Below are positions 1 through 8,930 of a DNA stretch of 64,000 nt, piece after piece. The notes below the pieces were generated by a model. That model was given only the letters and a program-made list of their open reading frames with translations, was not told where the DNA came from and searched no databases. The position numbers and the translations under genes were made by a program. Positions within the stretch are counted from its first letter, which is position 1. Every line of letters begins with the position of its first letter. Source of the stretch: Clostridiales bacterium UBA4039 (lineage in GTDB: Bacteria; Bacillota; Clostridia; Lachnospirales; Vallitaleaceae); assembly GCA_002382805.1 (NCBI GenBank), contig DGAD01000031.1:1-64000 (forward strand), written 5' to 3'.

Positions 1-24
1 TTAGTGCGACAGCCCCTTTTTTTG
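1..24. repeat. Truncated copy of a dispersed hairpin repeat
   Basis: The right half of the hairpin family also found at 2313-2369 and 8931-8984. The shared part is TTA-(G/A)-(T)CG-(N)ACAGC(C/T)CC followed by a T run. The left half would lie outside the window. It ends the region downstream of the leftward exporter gene, so it may act as that gene's terminator. Confidence 0.55.
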
Positions 25-76
25 ATACTATAGGTGCGTTCTATAGTTCTAAACAGTATGGTCAATAGTTTATATA

Positions 77-1774
77 TCATTCGTATGCTTTGGCTGGGAC
101 TAATTGCTTTTCTTTGATTTCATAAATTTCATCACATATAGTTAGTAATTGAGTGCCATGCGTGATTGCAATCAATGTGGTATTAGGGTAATAATGGGTA
201 ATGTTTCGTATAAGCTGACGCTCGGTTTCACGATCAAGTGATGAGGTGGCTTCATCAAGAATTAAGAACGGCTTATTGTGAACGAGCGCACGAGCTATAT
301 TGATACGCTGGGCTTGCCCCTGGGAAATGCCAACTCCACGTTCGTGGATGATGGAATCAATGCCATTGTCCAACTGACGAATAAACTCGTCGCAGCATGC
401 AGCAGTGAGTGCGGTTTGAATCTGATCGGGGGTTATGGTTTCGTTTAAAAAAAGGTTTTCGCGAAGACTTCCCGAAAACAGCGGGTTTGCTTGAGAAACG
501 TAGCTAAAGAAGTTACGTGATGCAAAAGTAAGTGGAAGCTTTTTGCCTGAATCAAAAGAAATAAATAGGGATCCGTCAGAGGGTTCTATCAGGGATAGGA
601 TTAAATGGATGAGGGTGGTTTTTCCACTACCTGAAGGCCCTATAATGCCGATGCGGTGCCCGGAGATAATGGATAAATTAACCTTATCGAGTACACGGGT
701 ATTTTCATCATATGCAAAGGATAAATTATGAATATGAAGCCCATTGATTGTTTCATTTTCATTTATGGTATAATGATTTTGTGATGTCTCATCGGGGAGT
801 GCAATAATTTCTTCGATACGTTCTAGAGAAGAAAGGGAAGAGATGAGTCGAGGAATCGAACGTGTCATTTCATGAATAGGTCCTTGTATTTCGCCGACAA
901 GCTGTAAAAAAGCAGTAAATGTTCCAAAACTAATAGCTGATTGAGCTAAGCGATATGCACCTAATGTCAACGCAAAGAAAAAACCAACATTATATCCACT
1001 TTCAAGAATAACATTTGCCTTGATACTTGTCATATTTTTATGTTTGATAAGTTTAAAGCGATTGTTTTGTAAAGTTGAAATCTGGAATAAGTTCTCATGA
1101 AGGAAATTGAAGGTTTTTAATAATATAAGATTTTGTAGCGACTCATTAATTTTTGAACGTTGTATGCCATCAGCATTTTGAATCTTATATTGAATATCGC
1201 GAAGCTTGCGACCAATAATAAGACTTATAAGTACAGTAAAAGGTGTGATAAGAAAAGTAAGCATTGCCAGTAACCAGTCAAAATAGGCAAGCATCGCAAA
1301 AGCGGCAACAAATTGTAGGAAAAGGGCAATCATTGTCGGAATAATTGTCGTTATGCTTTGAATAACATGGCGGACATCTTCATATAGACGTGTTAATAAA
1401 TCGCCAGTATTATATTGACTGATTGTTGCCCATTTTTTATGATAGATTTTTGTGAGTACTTTAAGCTGCAAGTCATTAATCATGGTATTTTCAAGTTTCA
1501 CACTATTGTGTGATAAAAGGCTATACAGGCTTAAATCGATAATTAAAAGTAAGGCGAAAAATATTCCGCTGCGAAGTGCGGCAATGTAGTTGCCATCAAT
1601 GGCGTAGTCAATCATCATTTTTGTTATAAAGGCAATAAGTACATTAAGTAAAGCCTGTAAAATGCTTAATGATGTGATCAGCATAATTTTTGAACGATAT
1701 CCGTTGGTATATTGGTATAGTATGCGATAGATATTAATATCGATTAACTTTTTTAACTTTTCCAGTGTTTGCAT
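77..1774 (-). CDS. ABC transporter, fused permease and ATPase (exporter type)
   Basis: This 565-residue half-transporter has an N-terminal six-helix ABC exporter membrane domain (about residues 25-320) and a C-terminal nucleotide-binding domain. The Walker A motif GPSGSGKTT is at 379-387, Walker B FLILDE at 503-508, and the signature motif is ISQGQ instead of LSGGQ. It should work as a homodimer in the cytoplasmic membrane and export a peptide, lipid or drug. There is no N-terminal C39 peptidase domain. It diverges from a lasso B2-like gene 91 bp away, which makes peptide export plausible but unproven. The start is preceded by AGGAGAG, and a strong leftward promoter lies at 1813-1841. Confidence 0.88.
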   Translation of the reverse strand: MQTLEKLKKLIDINIYRILYQYTNGYRSKIMLITSLSILQALLNVLIAFITKMMIDYAIDGNYIAALRSGIFFALLLIIDLSLYSLLSHNSVKLENTMINDLQLKVLTKIYHKKWATISQYNTGDLLTRLYEDVRHVIQSITTIIPTMIALFLQFVAAFAMLAYFDWLLAMLTFLITPFTVLISLIIGRKLRDIQYKIQNADGIQRSKINESLQNLILLKTFNFLHENLFQISTLQNNRFKLIKHKNMTSIKANVILESGYNVGFFFALTLGAYRLAQSAISFGTFTAFLQLVGEIQGPIHEMTRSIPRLISSLSSLERIEEIIALPDETSQNHYTINENETINGLHIHNLSFAYDENTRVLDKVNLSIISGHRIGIIGPSGSGKTTLIHLILSLIEPSDGSLFISFDSGKKLPLTFASRNFFSYVSQANPLFSGSLRENLFLNETITPDQIQTALTAACCDEFIRQLDNGIDSIIHERGVGISQGQAQRINIARALVHNKPFLILDEATSSLDRETERQLIRNITHYYPNTTLIAITHGTQLLTICDEIYEIKEKQLVPAKAYE

Positions 1775-1812
1775 AGAACTCTCCTTTTCATCTGCAAAAT
1801 ATCTATAGTTCT

Positions 1813-1841
1813 ATTGTATGTGAAGTTAAGGCTGGCGTCAA
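1813..1841 (-). promoter_or_regulatory. Sigma-A promoter of the ABC exporter
   Basis: Read on the minus strand: -35 TTGACG (1841-1836), 17-base spacer, -10 TACAAT (1818-1813). The transcript would begin near 1806, about 30 bases before the ATG. Confidence 0.6.
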
Positions 1842-1865
1842 TATATCTAAAAACAGGAGGTTAAT

Positions 1866-2327
1866 ATGGTAAAAATCAAGCTTGTGTTTTGGTATGGTAT
1901 TATATATGTGTTGTCTTTTGGTTCATATATTGCAATTAAGATTATCCCTTTTAAATCCCTCATTACAAGAGTTACAAATACTGAAAAAATTATTGCAGCG
2001 GATTTAAGCTTAACAAAACGTCAACAACAGCGCCTGCTTCGAGTGCAAGAAATCCTTGAACGTGTAAGTGAAAAGGTGCCATGGCGCGTACTTTGTTTTG
2101 AACAGGCACTTGTGGCTTTATGGATTGCAAGAGTACTAAAGCTTAATATGAATATATATTTTGGTATTAAGCATGAAGAGGGAAACTTATTGGCCCATGC
2201 GTGGACTGAGGCAGGAAATCAAATTTTTACTGGGGAAGAAGGAAGAGAAGAGTTTTTGCCTGTATATATTCGAGGGTATAAATGGGTGACTCCAACATTT
2301 GACAATGAGCCTAAAAAAAGGAGCTGA
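1866..2327 (+). CDS. Lasso peptide biosynthesis B2-type protein (transglutaminase-like)
   Basis: This 153-residue protein matches the B2 leader-peptidase family (Transglut_core3 fold). The segment from VPWRVLC to AHAW carries the expected catalytic Cys77 and His111. In lasso peptide systems B2 cuts the leader from the precursor. An N-terminal hydrophobic stretch (about residues 6-28) may be a membrane anchor. RBS AGGAGG sits 6 bases before the ATG. No precursor peptide, B1 recognition protein or asparagine-synthetase-like cyclase is visible to the right, and the gene to the left is a divergent exporter. It is therefore either the edge of a cluster outside the window or an orphan. Its last codons (Lys-Lys-Arg-Ser-stop) lie inside the hairpin repeat at 2313-2369. 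Confidence 0.75.
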   Translation: MVKIKLVFWYGIIYVLSFGSYIAIKIIPFKSLITRVTNTEKIIAADLSLTKRQQQRLLRVQEILERVSEKVPWRVLCFEQALVALWIARVLKLNMNIYFGIKHEEGNLLAHAWTEAGNQIFTGEEGREEFLPVYIRGYKWVTPTFDNEPKKRS

Positions 2328-2369
2328 GCGTCAGCAAATTGTATTTGCTAACGCAACAGCTCCTTTTTG
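2313..2369. repeat. Dispersed long hairpin repeat, acting as bidirectional terminator
   Basis: The outer stem is AAAAAGGAGCTG with CAGCTCCTTTTT. The inner stem is GCGTCAGCAAAT with ATTTGCTAACGC (one mismatch) around a TGT loop. The A and T runs at the ends let it terminate transcription from either side between the convergent genes. It overlaps the end of the B2-like gene. A close copy lies at 8931-8984 and a truncated one at 1-24. Confidence 0.8.
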
Positions 2370-2399
2370 ATTAATCGAATAGATCAAATGAACAACGGC

Positions 2400-3398
2400 T
2401 TATAGTTCGTTGAAGTATTTGATTGTTCTAACCATTTGGCTAGTGTATGAGTTTTCGTTGTCATACCATGAAGTTACTTTTACTAATGTTTTGCCATTTC
2501 CAAGTGGAGTAGCTTTAGTAAGTGTAGCGTCAAATAATGAACCGTAACGAATTCCGATAATGTCTGAAGATACAATTTCGTCTGTAGTGTAACCGAATGA
2601 TTCGTTTGAAGCAGCTTTCATTGCCGCGTTGATTTCATCAGCAGTAACTTCTCCGCTAACAACAGCAGTAAGTTCAGTTAATGAACCTGTTACAACTGGA
2701 ACACGTTGTGCATTACCGTCTAATTTACCTTTAAGTTCAGGAATAACTAAACCGATTGCAGCAGCAGCACCTGTTGTTGCTGGAACGATGTTAGCAGCAG
2801 CAGCTCTTGCTCTTCTAAGACCTTTTTTGTGAGGTGCATCAAGTGTGTTTTGGTCATTAGTATATGCATGGATAGTTGTCATGAATCCTGAATCGATTGC
2901 AGCTAATTTGTTAAGTGCATCTGCCATTGGTGCAAGACAGTTTGTTGTACATGAAGCAGCAGAGATAACTTTTTCTGAACCGTCAAGTACGTTTTCGTTT
3001 GTTCCGAAAACAACAGTCTTAAGATCACCTTTAGCTGGAGCAGAGATAACAACTTTTTTAGCACCTGCTTCGATGTGTGCTGATGCAGATTCTAATGAAG
3101 TAAAGAATCCTGTACACTCAAGTACAACGTCAACATCTAAGTCGCCCCATGGAAGATCTTTAGGATCTCTTTGAGCATAAATTGTGATTTCTTTACCATC
3201 TACAGTGATTGAATTATCAGAGCTTGTAATCTCTTTTTCAAATCTACCTTGAGCGGTATCATATTTTAGTAAATGTGCAAGTGTTGCTGCATCTGTTAAG
3301 TCGTTGATTGCAACCACTTCATACCCTTCAGCGTCAAACATTTGTCTGAAAGCAAGACGACCAATACGTCCAAAACCATTAATAGCTACTTTAGTCAT
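2400..3398 (-). CDS. gap: Glyceraldehyde-3-phosphate dehydrogenase, type I
   Basis: A complete 332-residue GAPDH that oxidises glyceraldehyde-3-phosphate to 1,3-bisphosphoglycerate with NAD+ in glycolysis. The Rossmann motif GFGRIGR is at 8-14, an acidic residue of INDLTD fits NAD preference, and catalytic Cys150 lies in [19 protein letters not shown] is 7 bases before the ATG. It stands alone; pgk and tpi are not next to it. A 22-bp palindrome 54-75 bases upstream of the start may be an operator. Confidence 0.97.
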   Translation of the reverse strand: MTKVAINGFGRIGRLAFRQMFDAEGYEVVAINDLTDAATLAHLLKYDTAQGRFEKEITSSDNSITVDGKEITIYAQRDPKDLPWGDLDVDVVLECTGFFTSLESASAHIEAGAKKVVISAPAKGDLKTVVFGTNENVLDGSEKVISAASCTTNCLAPMADALNKLAAIDSGFMTTIHAYTNDQNTLDAPHKKGLRRARAAAANIVPATTGAAAAIGLVIPELKGKLDGNAQRVPVVTGSLTELTAVVSGEVTADEINAAMKAASNESFGYTTDEIVSSDIIGIRYGSLFDATLTKATPLGNGKTLVKVTSWYDNENSYTSQMVRTIKYFNEL

Positions 3399-3451
3399 TG
3401 TAATTCCTCCTAAAATTTAAATTTATCCCAAAGTGAATTGAGATTATTGTT

Positions 3452-3473
3452 AACTGTATCATATGATACGGTT
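3452..3473. promoter_or_regulatory. 22-bp palindrome upstream of gap, putative operator
   Basis: The core GTATCATATGATAC (3456-3469) is a perfect 14-bp palindrome. The AAC and GTT outer arms extend the symmetry to 22 bp with one asymmetric pair. A TTGACA hexamer on the gap strand (3478-3473) abuts it, but I could not place a convincing -10 box at normal spacing. The position suits a repressor of gap; the protein is unknown. Confidence 0.5.
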
Positions 3474-3737
3474 GTCAACTATTCTTTATACATTACGTAT
3501 AATCTTATTTAGGTAAATGGTTTTTAATTAAGACGTTTTGCTAAGCGGGCTTAAATTTATCCCAGCTGACGAAGTAAGTCCCATAATATCCTAAATAAAT
3601 AGCATGCAAAGTCATTATTGAATTCACATAGCTCTATATAATTATAACATTAAGTCATCTAAAATCAAGCGAAAATGATAAAATTTCTTAAAATTATTTT
3701 TTTGAACCGATGTCCATAAGTTGGATATCGAAAATCA

Positions 3738-3766
3738 TTGTTTTGAAGAATAATCAGTGATAAGAT
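3738..3766 (+). promoter_or_regulatory. Probable ispF promoter
   Basis: -35 TTGTTT (3738-3743), 17-base spacer, -10 TAAGAT (3761-3766) with an extended TG one base upstream. Confidence 0.45.
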
Positions 3767-3812
3767 ATAGGCGGAAACATCAAAAAACATCAAAAGTTAG
3801 AAAAAAAATATG

Positions 3813-3835
3813 GACTGTATAATCATTATGCAGTC
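3813..3835 (+). promoter_or_regulatory. Near-perfect palindrome in the ispF leader
   Basis: GACTGTATAAT and ATTATGCAGTC surround a single central C, with one G-T pair in eleven. It ends 27 bases before the ispF ATG. It could be a protein-binding dyad or an mRNA hairpin near the ribosome binding site; there is no T run. Confidence 0.45.
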
Positions 3836-3862
3836 GTAGAAAATAGAAGGAGAAAAAAGATA

Positions 3863-4336
3863 ATGAGAATAGGACACGGTTATGATGTACATCGTTTAGT
3901 TAAGGATAGAGCATTAATTATAGGAGGCGTAAAGATTGACTACGAGTATGGATTGTTAGGACATTCAGATGCAGATGTTGCTTTGCACGCATTAATGGAT
4001 GCGATTTTAGGTGCATTAGGATTAGGCGATATCGGAAGTCACTTTTCGGATCAGGATGAGGAATTTAAAGATATCGATAGTAAGGTGCTCCTAGAACGGG
4101 TAGTAGATATGATGAAGAAGACAGGTTATCAAGTGGGAAATGTGGATGTGACGATTATTGCACAACGACCTAAAATGGCACCACATATTCATGAGATGAA
4201 AAAAATACTTGCGTCATATCTGGAAGTGGATATAACGCAAGTTAATGTAAAAGCTACAACGGAAGAGCATCTTGGATTTACAGGGCAGCTTGAAGGAATC
4301 AAAAGTCATGCTGTATGCCTTTTGATCCCTCGTTAA
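3863..4336 (+). CDS. ispF: 2-C-methyl-D-erythritol 2,4-cyclodiphosphate synthase
   Basis: A complete 157-residue IspF of the non-mevalonate isoprenoid pathway. It converts CDP-methylerythritol 2-phosphate to the cyclodiphosphate with loss of CMP. The family signature HGYDVHRL (zinc-binding Asp8 and His10) opens the protein, followed by the GHSDADV motif with the third metal ligand region nearby. RBS GAAGGAG. It stands alone without ispD. Its stop lies only 4 bases from the end of the convergent M23 gene, with no terminator between. Confidence 0.97.
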   Translation: MRIGHGYDVHRLVKDRALIIGGVKIDYEYGLLGHSDADVALHALMDAILGALGLGDIGSHFSDQDEEFKDIDSKVLLERVVDMMKKTGYQVGNVDVTIIAQRPKMAPHIHEMKKILASYLEVDITQVNVKATTEEHLGFTGQLEGIKSHAVCLLIPR

Positions 4337-4340
4337 TATC

Positions 4341-6059
4341 TTAAAATGGAGCCGCTTCAAAGAATTTCCATGGATTAACATAGACTCCATTATTGTACAT
4401 AGAAAAATGAAGGTGAGGTCCGGTGGAAAAACCAGTGGAACCAACAGTTCCTATGATATCACCTTTTTCAACATAATCCCCAACACCAACATCAAGTGTT
4501 TCAAGATGATAGTACTGACTATAAATTCCAACACCATGATCGATAAAAATAGTGTTACCGGTGATGGCAAGGTGTTCGCTCATACGAACATATCCGCTTT
4601 CTGTGGCAAGAATAGGTGTTCCGGTAGGATTGGCAAAATCAATGCCATTATGCCTAGAACTTTCGACGGCATCATTGGTATAACGTATAACGCCATATTC
4701 TGTGGAAATTCTGCCACCTACGGGTTGCAAAAAAGCGCCTGTCCATAAAGGTTGGTCATGGTTTAACTCTCGAGCACGATTGAAAGCCTCAGCTAAAGCA
4801 ATCTCATTTTCATTTGAACGTATACTTGCTGTTGTTGAAGAAGTCTTTAATTTTTGAGTTGGAAATTCCTTATCAATAACTTCAATAGGTAATTGTGTTG
4901 TTTTTACAGTATTTCCAGCACGTTCTTCATGTATTTTTAAGATGTACGCACCAGAAGATAACTTACTTGTCAGCGGCAGAAATAAATAATTGGCATCGTC
5001 TTGTTTAATCCATGTAAGTTCTTCATGATATATGTCTGATTCAAAAGTGTAGACAGCATCGGAACTTATATGATCTGCTTTTACGACAACAAGATCACCA
5101 GGTTCATAAGTGCTATGGTTAAGGGTGTAAGTAGTAGGTAGCTCAATACTAAAGGAAGTATTTTGGGTTAATGTCCCGTAATCCATTTGGGATGTTTTTG
5201 GCCAATTGTAATCAATGGCTAAATGATAATTCCCATTGGTATTTGGTAATATAATGGAGGCTTTGTTGTTTTCAAAAAGGAGCGCTTTTTGTTCAATAAG
5301 ATTTTGTGATGCATCATAGAGTGCATAAGTAGCAGAAGGCATGTCCAGTGTCTGGTCAGACTCTACAATTGATAACTCAATGGTTTGAGGTTCTGTTTCA
5401 ATGACATATGCACTATAGTCTGGTGTTGCGATAAAATCATCGCTGATAATTTCGTGAGAATAATAGGATTGATATATATAATAATTCCATGTTCCGCTAA
5501 GCTGTGCATCAAGTTCCTCAAGATTATGGGAAAGGGTTATTTGTGGAAGTTTACGCTTAGGGAAAAAATATTCAAGTATTCCTGATTGAATAAGTTCATC
5601 AAAAGATTCATCAGAGTATATGAGCATATCCTTATCCGCAGTAATTTGGAAGCGTTGCGTATTAAAATCAATGGCTACAGAATAATTATCATGTTTTTTT
5701 TCACTTGAAAATGCATTCATATTTAATGTTAATACATCGTTATCTTCATGAAGCTTGTCCGTTGCATCTTTTGATGGATAGCTTTCTTGGGAAAATGCAT
5801 TCAATAATTTTTCTAAGGTTACAGATTTAGCAGCATCACTTGCATTACTTGCAACGATCGTTTCAAATAGTTCGCCACTATGATCATAGAGTTCATAAAA
5901 GAGGTAAGCCTCATCGGTGATGGAGGTTAATTGCTTATTTGAATTAGTGGTTGTGAAAAAGTGACAGGAAGAAACTAATAGTAATATGCTTACAAGAACA
6001 AGGAGAAAAAGGAGCCTTTGTCTTGGTGATTTAAAGTGCTTAGAAAAAAATAGTTTCAT
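4341..6059 (-). CDS. Lipoprotein with C-terminal M23 (LytM-type) metallopeptidase domain
   Basis: A 572-residue envelope protein, probably a peptidoglycan endopeptidase or amidase regulator. The start is set at MKLFF because GGAGG lies 6 bases before it; an in-frame ATG 13 codons upstream lacks an RBS. The N-terminal hydrophobic segment ends in the lipobox VSSC. About 350 residues of beta-rich, unassigned sequence follow. The last 130 residues form an M23 domain with the zinc ligands HNGID and HLH, so it looks active. An extended -10 (TGC TATAAT on the minus strand, 6109-6101) lies about 40 bases upstream. Confidence 0.85.
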   Translation of the reverse strand: MKLFFSKHFKSPRQRLLFLLVLVSILLLVSSCHFFTTTNSNKQLTSITDEAYLFYELYDHSGELFETIVASNASDAAKSVTLEKLLNAFSQESYPSKDATDKLHEDNDVLTLNMNAFSSEKKHDNYSVAIDFNTQRFQITADKDMLIYSDESFDELIQSGILEYFFPKRKLPQITLSHNLEELDAQLSGTWNYYIYQSYYSHEIISDDFIATPDYSAYVIETEPQTIELSIVESDQTLDMPSATYALYDASQNLIEQKALLFENNKASIILPNTNGNYHLAIDYNWPKTSQMDYGTLTQNTSFSIELPTTYTLNHSTYEPGDLVVVKADHISSDAVYTFESDIYHEELTWIKQDDANYLFLPLTSKLSSGAYILKIHEERAGNTVKTTQLPIEVIDKEFPTQKLKTSSTTASIRSNENEIALAEAFNRARELNHDQPLWTGAFLQPVGGRISTEYGVIRYTNDAVESSRHNGIDFANPTGTPILATESGYVRMSEHLAITGNTIFIDHGVGIYSQYYHLETLDVGVGDYVEKGDIIGTVGSTGFSTGPHLHFSMYNNGVYVNPWKFFEAAPF

Positions 6060-6167
6060 TGTAAATCCTCCGTTAAAATATTTGTAGCTGAAATACACCT
6101 ATTATAGCAGATTTTGAAAGATAATAAAGTAAATAAACTAAATAAATTAGAATTGTTGTAAATTTCG

Positions 6168-6176
6168 TGATATAAT
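6168..6176 (+). promoter_or_regulatory. Extended -10 promoter of gltX
   Basis: TG-A-TATAAT with a weak -35 (TTAGAA) 18 bases upstream. The leader to the ATG is only about 42 nt, too short for a T-box. Confidence 0.5.
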
Positions 6177-6224
6177 AATCTGTGATTTATATTTACGAAA
6201 ATTCATGGTTAAAGGAGTTTCAAG

Positions 6225-7694
6225 ATGAGTAATAAAATAAGAACGCGTTATGCACCAAGTCCAACAGGGAAAATGCATGTAGGGAATTTACGAACGGCAC
6301 TATATGCGTATTTAATTGCAAAACATGAGAATGGAGATTTTTTGTTACGTATAGAAGATACTGATCAGGAGCGATTGGTTGAAGGCGCAACAGATATTAT
6401 ATATAATACGTTAATTGATGCGAAGCTTATTCATGACGAAGGACCGGATAAGGATGGCGGCGTAGGACCATATGTTCAAAGTGAACGTCAACATCAAGGG
6501 ATTTATTTGGAATATGCAAAAAAATTAGTGGAAAAAGGGGAAGCCTATTATTGTTTTTGCCAAAAAGAGCGTTTAGATGGGCTACGCCAAGAGGCAGAAG
6601 AAAAAAAAGAGGCATACCGTTATGATAAGCATTGTTTAAATCTGTCTGATGAAGAGATTAAAGCAAAACTTGCAAATAATGAAGCCTATGTTATCCGACA
6701 AAACAATCCTATTGAAGGGACTACCGTTTTTTCAGATGTGCTTTATGGAGATATAGCCGTTGACAATAAAGAGCTTGAAGATATGGTTCTTATTAAAACC
6801 GATGGATATCCAACATATAACTTTGCCAATGTTGTTGATGACCATTTAATGGGGATTACACATGTAGTTCGCGGAAATGAATACTTGTCATCATCGCCAA
6901 AGTATAATCGTTTATACAATGCTTTTGGCTGGGAGGTACCAGTATATGTACATTGTCCGTTAATTACAGATGAAAATCACAAAAAACTTAGCAAACGTTT
7001 AGGACATGCTTCGTATGAAGACCTTATAGATTTAGGCTTTTTAAGTGAAGCAATTGTTAATTATGTGGCATTACTTGGATGGAGTCCTTCATCTAATGAA
7101 GAAATTTTTTCAATGGATGAATTAATCGAGTTATTTGACTATCATAATATTAATAAAGCACCGGCTGTTTTTGACATGAAAAAGTTTCGATGGATGAACA
7201 GCGAATATATTAAACGTATGGATCCGGATGCCTTTTATGAAATGGTGCAGGACCGTATAAAGAAAGTTGTACCAAATGAAGCGTTAGACCACAAGAAGAT
7301 AGCGGCATTAGCTCAGACACGCCTTGAAACATTAGTAGACATTGATGATATCATCGACTTTTTCCAAGCTGTTCCTGAGTATGATAAGGCTATCTATACA
7401 CATAAAAAAATGAAGACGAATCCAGAAAATTCATGTGGATTTATGCAACAAGTCTTACCGGTATTAGAAGCACATGAAGACTGGACGGTTGAAGCGCTAC
7501 ATGAGGCGGTTATGGCATTTATAAAAACAACAGATTTAAAAAATGGTCAAGTATTATGGCCTTTAAGAACGGCGCTATCTGGTAAACAGTCAACACCAGG
7601 AGGTGCATTTGATATTATGGGGATTCTAGGTAAAGATGAATCGATTAAGCGTATAAAGGCAGGAATTCAAAAATTACAAGATGAAATGGAGTAA
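6225..7694 (+). CDS. gltX: Glutamyl-tRNA synthetase
   Basis: A complete 489-residue class I aminoacyl-tRNA synthetase that charges tRNA-Glu. The HIGH-type motif is [11 protein letters not shown] (residues 10-20) and the KMSKS-type loop is KKLSKR. A Cys-rich CFC...C insertion matches the zinc-binding subdomain. In Clostridia such enzymes may also charge tRNA-Gln for later amidation; the sequence alone does not settle this. RBS AAAGGAG. ung follows after 3 bases, probably co-transcribed. Confidence 0.97.
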   Translation: MSNKIRTRYAPSPTGKMHVGNLRTALYAYLIAKHENGDFLLRIEDTDQERLVEGATDIIYNTLIDAKLIHDEGPDKDGGVGPYVQSERQHQGIYLEYAKKLVEKGEAYYCFCQKERLDGLRQEAEEKKEAYRYDKHCLNLSDEEIKAKLANNEAYVIRQNNPIEGTTVFSDVLYGDIAVDNKELEDMVLIKTDGYPTYNFANVVDDHLMGITHVVRGNEYLSSSPKYNRLYNAFGWEVPVYVHCPLITDENHKKLSKRLGHASYEDLIDLGFLSEAIVNYVALLGWSPSSNEEIFSMDELIELFDYHNINKAPAVFDMKKFRWMNSEYIKRMDPDAFYEMVQDRIKKVVPNEALDHKKIAALAQTRLETLVDIDDIIDFFQAVPEYDKAIYTHKKMKTNPENSCGFMQQVLPVLEAHEDWTVEALHEAVMAFIKTTDLKNGQVLWPLRTALSGKQSTPGGAFDIMGILGKDESIKRIKAGIQKLQDEME

Positions 7695-7697
7695 AAA

Positions 7698-8375
7698 ATG
7701 AGTGAAGTTTTTATGAATGATTGGCAAGAGCTTCTAAACGATGAACTTCAGCAAGATTATTACATTAAAATGCGTGAATTTTTAATTCAGGAGTACAAAA
7801 CAAAGCAAATCTTTCCGAAAGCAAAAGACATTTATAATGCATTTCATTTAACACCATACCATGAGGTTAAAGTGGTGATTATTGGTCAAGACCCATATCA
7901 TAATGATTTTCAGGCACACGGATTATGCTTTTCAGTACAAAAAAATGTAGATATTCCTCCAAGCTTACGAAATATATACAAAGAGTTAGCTTCGGATTGT
8001 GGTTGTTATATTCCAAAACATGGAAACCTTGAAAAGTGGGCTAAGCAAGGCGTATTGCTTTTGAATGCAGTATTAACTGTACGGGCTCATGAAGCAGCTT
8101 CACATGCTAAAATTGGCTGGGAGCGGTTTACCGATTATGTGATTTCTGTATTGAATGCACGTGAAGAACCGATTGTATTCTTGCTGTGGGGAAACTTTGC
8201 CCGATCGAAAAAGAAATTAATAACAAATAGTCAACATATCATTATTGAATCGGCCCACCCAAGTCCTCTTTCAGCATCGAGAGGATTCTTTGGAAGCCGA
8301 CCATTTTCAAAAATCAATACTATATTAACAGAGCATAATCAAGAAGTCATTGATTGGCAAATCGAGGATGAGTAA
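7698..8375 (+). CDS. ung: Uracil-DNA glycosylase, family 1
   Basis: A complete 225-residue UDG that removes uracil from DNA in base excision repair. The water-activating loop GQDPYH is at residues 63-68 (catalytic Asp65), and the DNA-intercalation motif HPSPLSA lies near the C-terminus. The GGAG that serves as RBS lies within the end of gltX. Confidence 0.97.
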   Translation: MSEVFMNDWQELLNDELQQDYYIKMREFLIQEYKTKQIFPKAKDIYNAFHLTPYHEVKVVIIGQDPYHNDFQAHGLCFSVQKNVDIPPSLRNIYKELASDCGCYIPKHGNLEKWAKQGVLLLNAVLTVRAHEAASHAKIGWERFTDYVISVLNAREEPIVFLLWGNFARSKKKLITNSQHIIIESAHPSPLSASRGFFGSRPFSKINTILTEHNQEVIDWQIEDE

Positions 8376-8433
8376 CCTCTTGTGATTAAGAGGACCAAAT
8401 AAAATGAGGAGACGGTAAGAGGAGGGTGTATCG

Positions 8434-8907
8434 TTGAAGGATGGAGAAAAAGAGACAATTGTCATACTAGATAACCATGAGGAAACACTTATTTGGTTAT
8501 CGCAAATTTTTGAAGAAAATGGGTACAATGTAAATGTAGCAACAAATCTAGAACAATTAATGTTTTGTCTTGAAGAAGAAAAAACAGACTTACTTGTTAT
8601 TAACTTTTGCTGTGAAGTGAAAAAGAAAAAGGAAATTTTTCTAAAGATACGTGGAGAAGAAAGATATTTTCAGATTCCTATATTGGGACTTTTTCGTGAT
8701 GAGCCTATAGAAGTAATAGACTTATACCTTGAATTAGGAGTAGACCATATCTGCACACATCCTTTTTCGAAGAAAAATATCCGTATTCATGCAGAACAGC
8801 TTATTGAAGCGGTGCAGACAAGAGAACTCATTGATGATTTAAATCAAAAAAACTTATTTTTGGAAAGAGAAAATGCATATCTAAAAGGAAAAATGGTTCG
8901 AAAATAG
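8434..8907 (+). CDS. Receiver-like protein lacking phosphorylation residues
   Basis: This 157-residue protein starts with TTG behind GGAGGG. Residues 8-125 resemble a CheY-type receiver fold, but the phospho-acceptor position in DLLVIN is Asn57. The usual Lys-Pro pair reads HPF, and the usual Thr/Ser position after strand 4 is not conserved. The C-terminal 30 residues form a short coiled coil, suggesting a dimer. It cannot be a normal phosphorelay receiver and is more likely a constitutive or protein-binding pseudo-receiver. No histidine kinase is nearby. The gene before it is ung, and a hairpin terminator follows. Confidence 0.65.
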   Translation: MKDGEKETIVILDNHEETLIWLSQIFEENGYNVNVATNLEQLMFCLEEEKTDLLVINFCCEVKKKKEIFLKIRGEERYFQIPILGLFRDEPIEVIDLYLELGVDHICTHPFSKKNIRIHAEQLIEAVQTRELIDDLNQKNLFLERENAYLKGKMVRK

Positions 8908-8930
8908 GAAGATGAATAAAAAGCAGCATT

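Larger units (their letters stand above)
3474..3862. other. Divergent intergenic region between gap and ispF
   Basis: AT-rich spacer. Apart from the gap palindrome, the ispF promoter and the 23-base palindrome in the ispF leader, all annotated separately, I see no ORF, RNA or repeat in it. Confidence 0.6.

Noticed and set aside
2629..3174. Plus-strand open frames opposite gap, and similar frames opposite ychF, flgE and others
   Set aside because: They lie antisense to well-supported genes, lack ribosome binding sites and resemble no protein family.
6177..6224. T-box leader of gltX (and of ilvE at 9553-9584)
   Set aside because: The leaders are about 42 and 27 nt long and have no T-box sequence.
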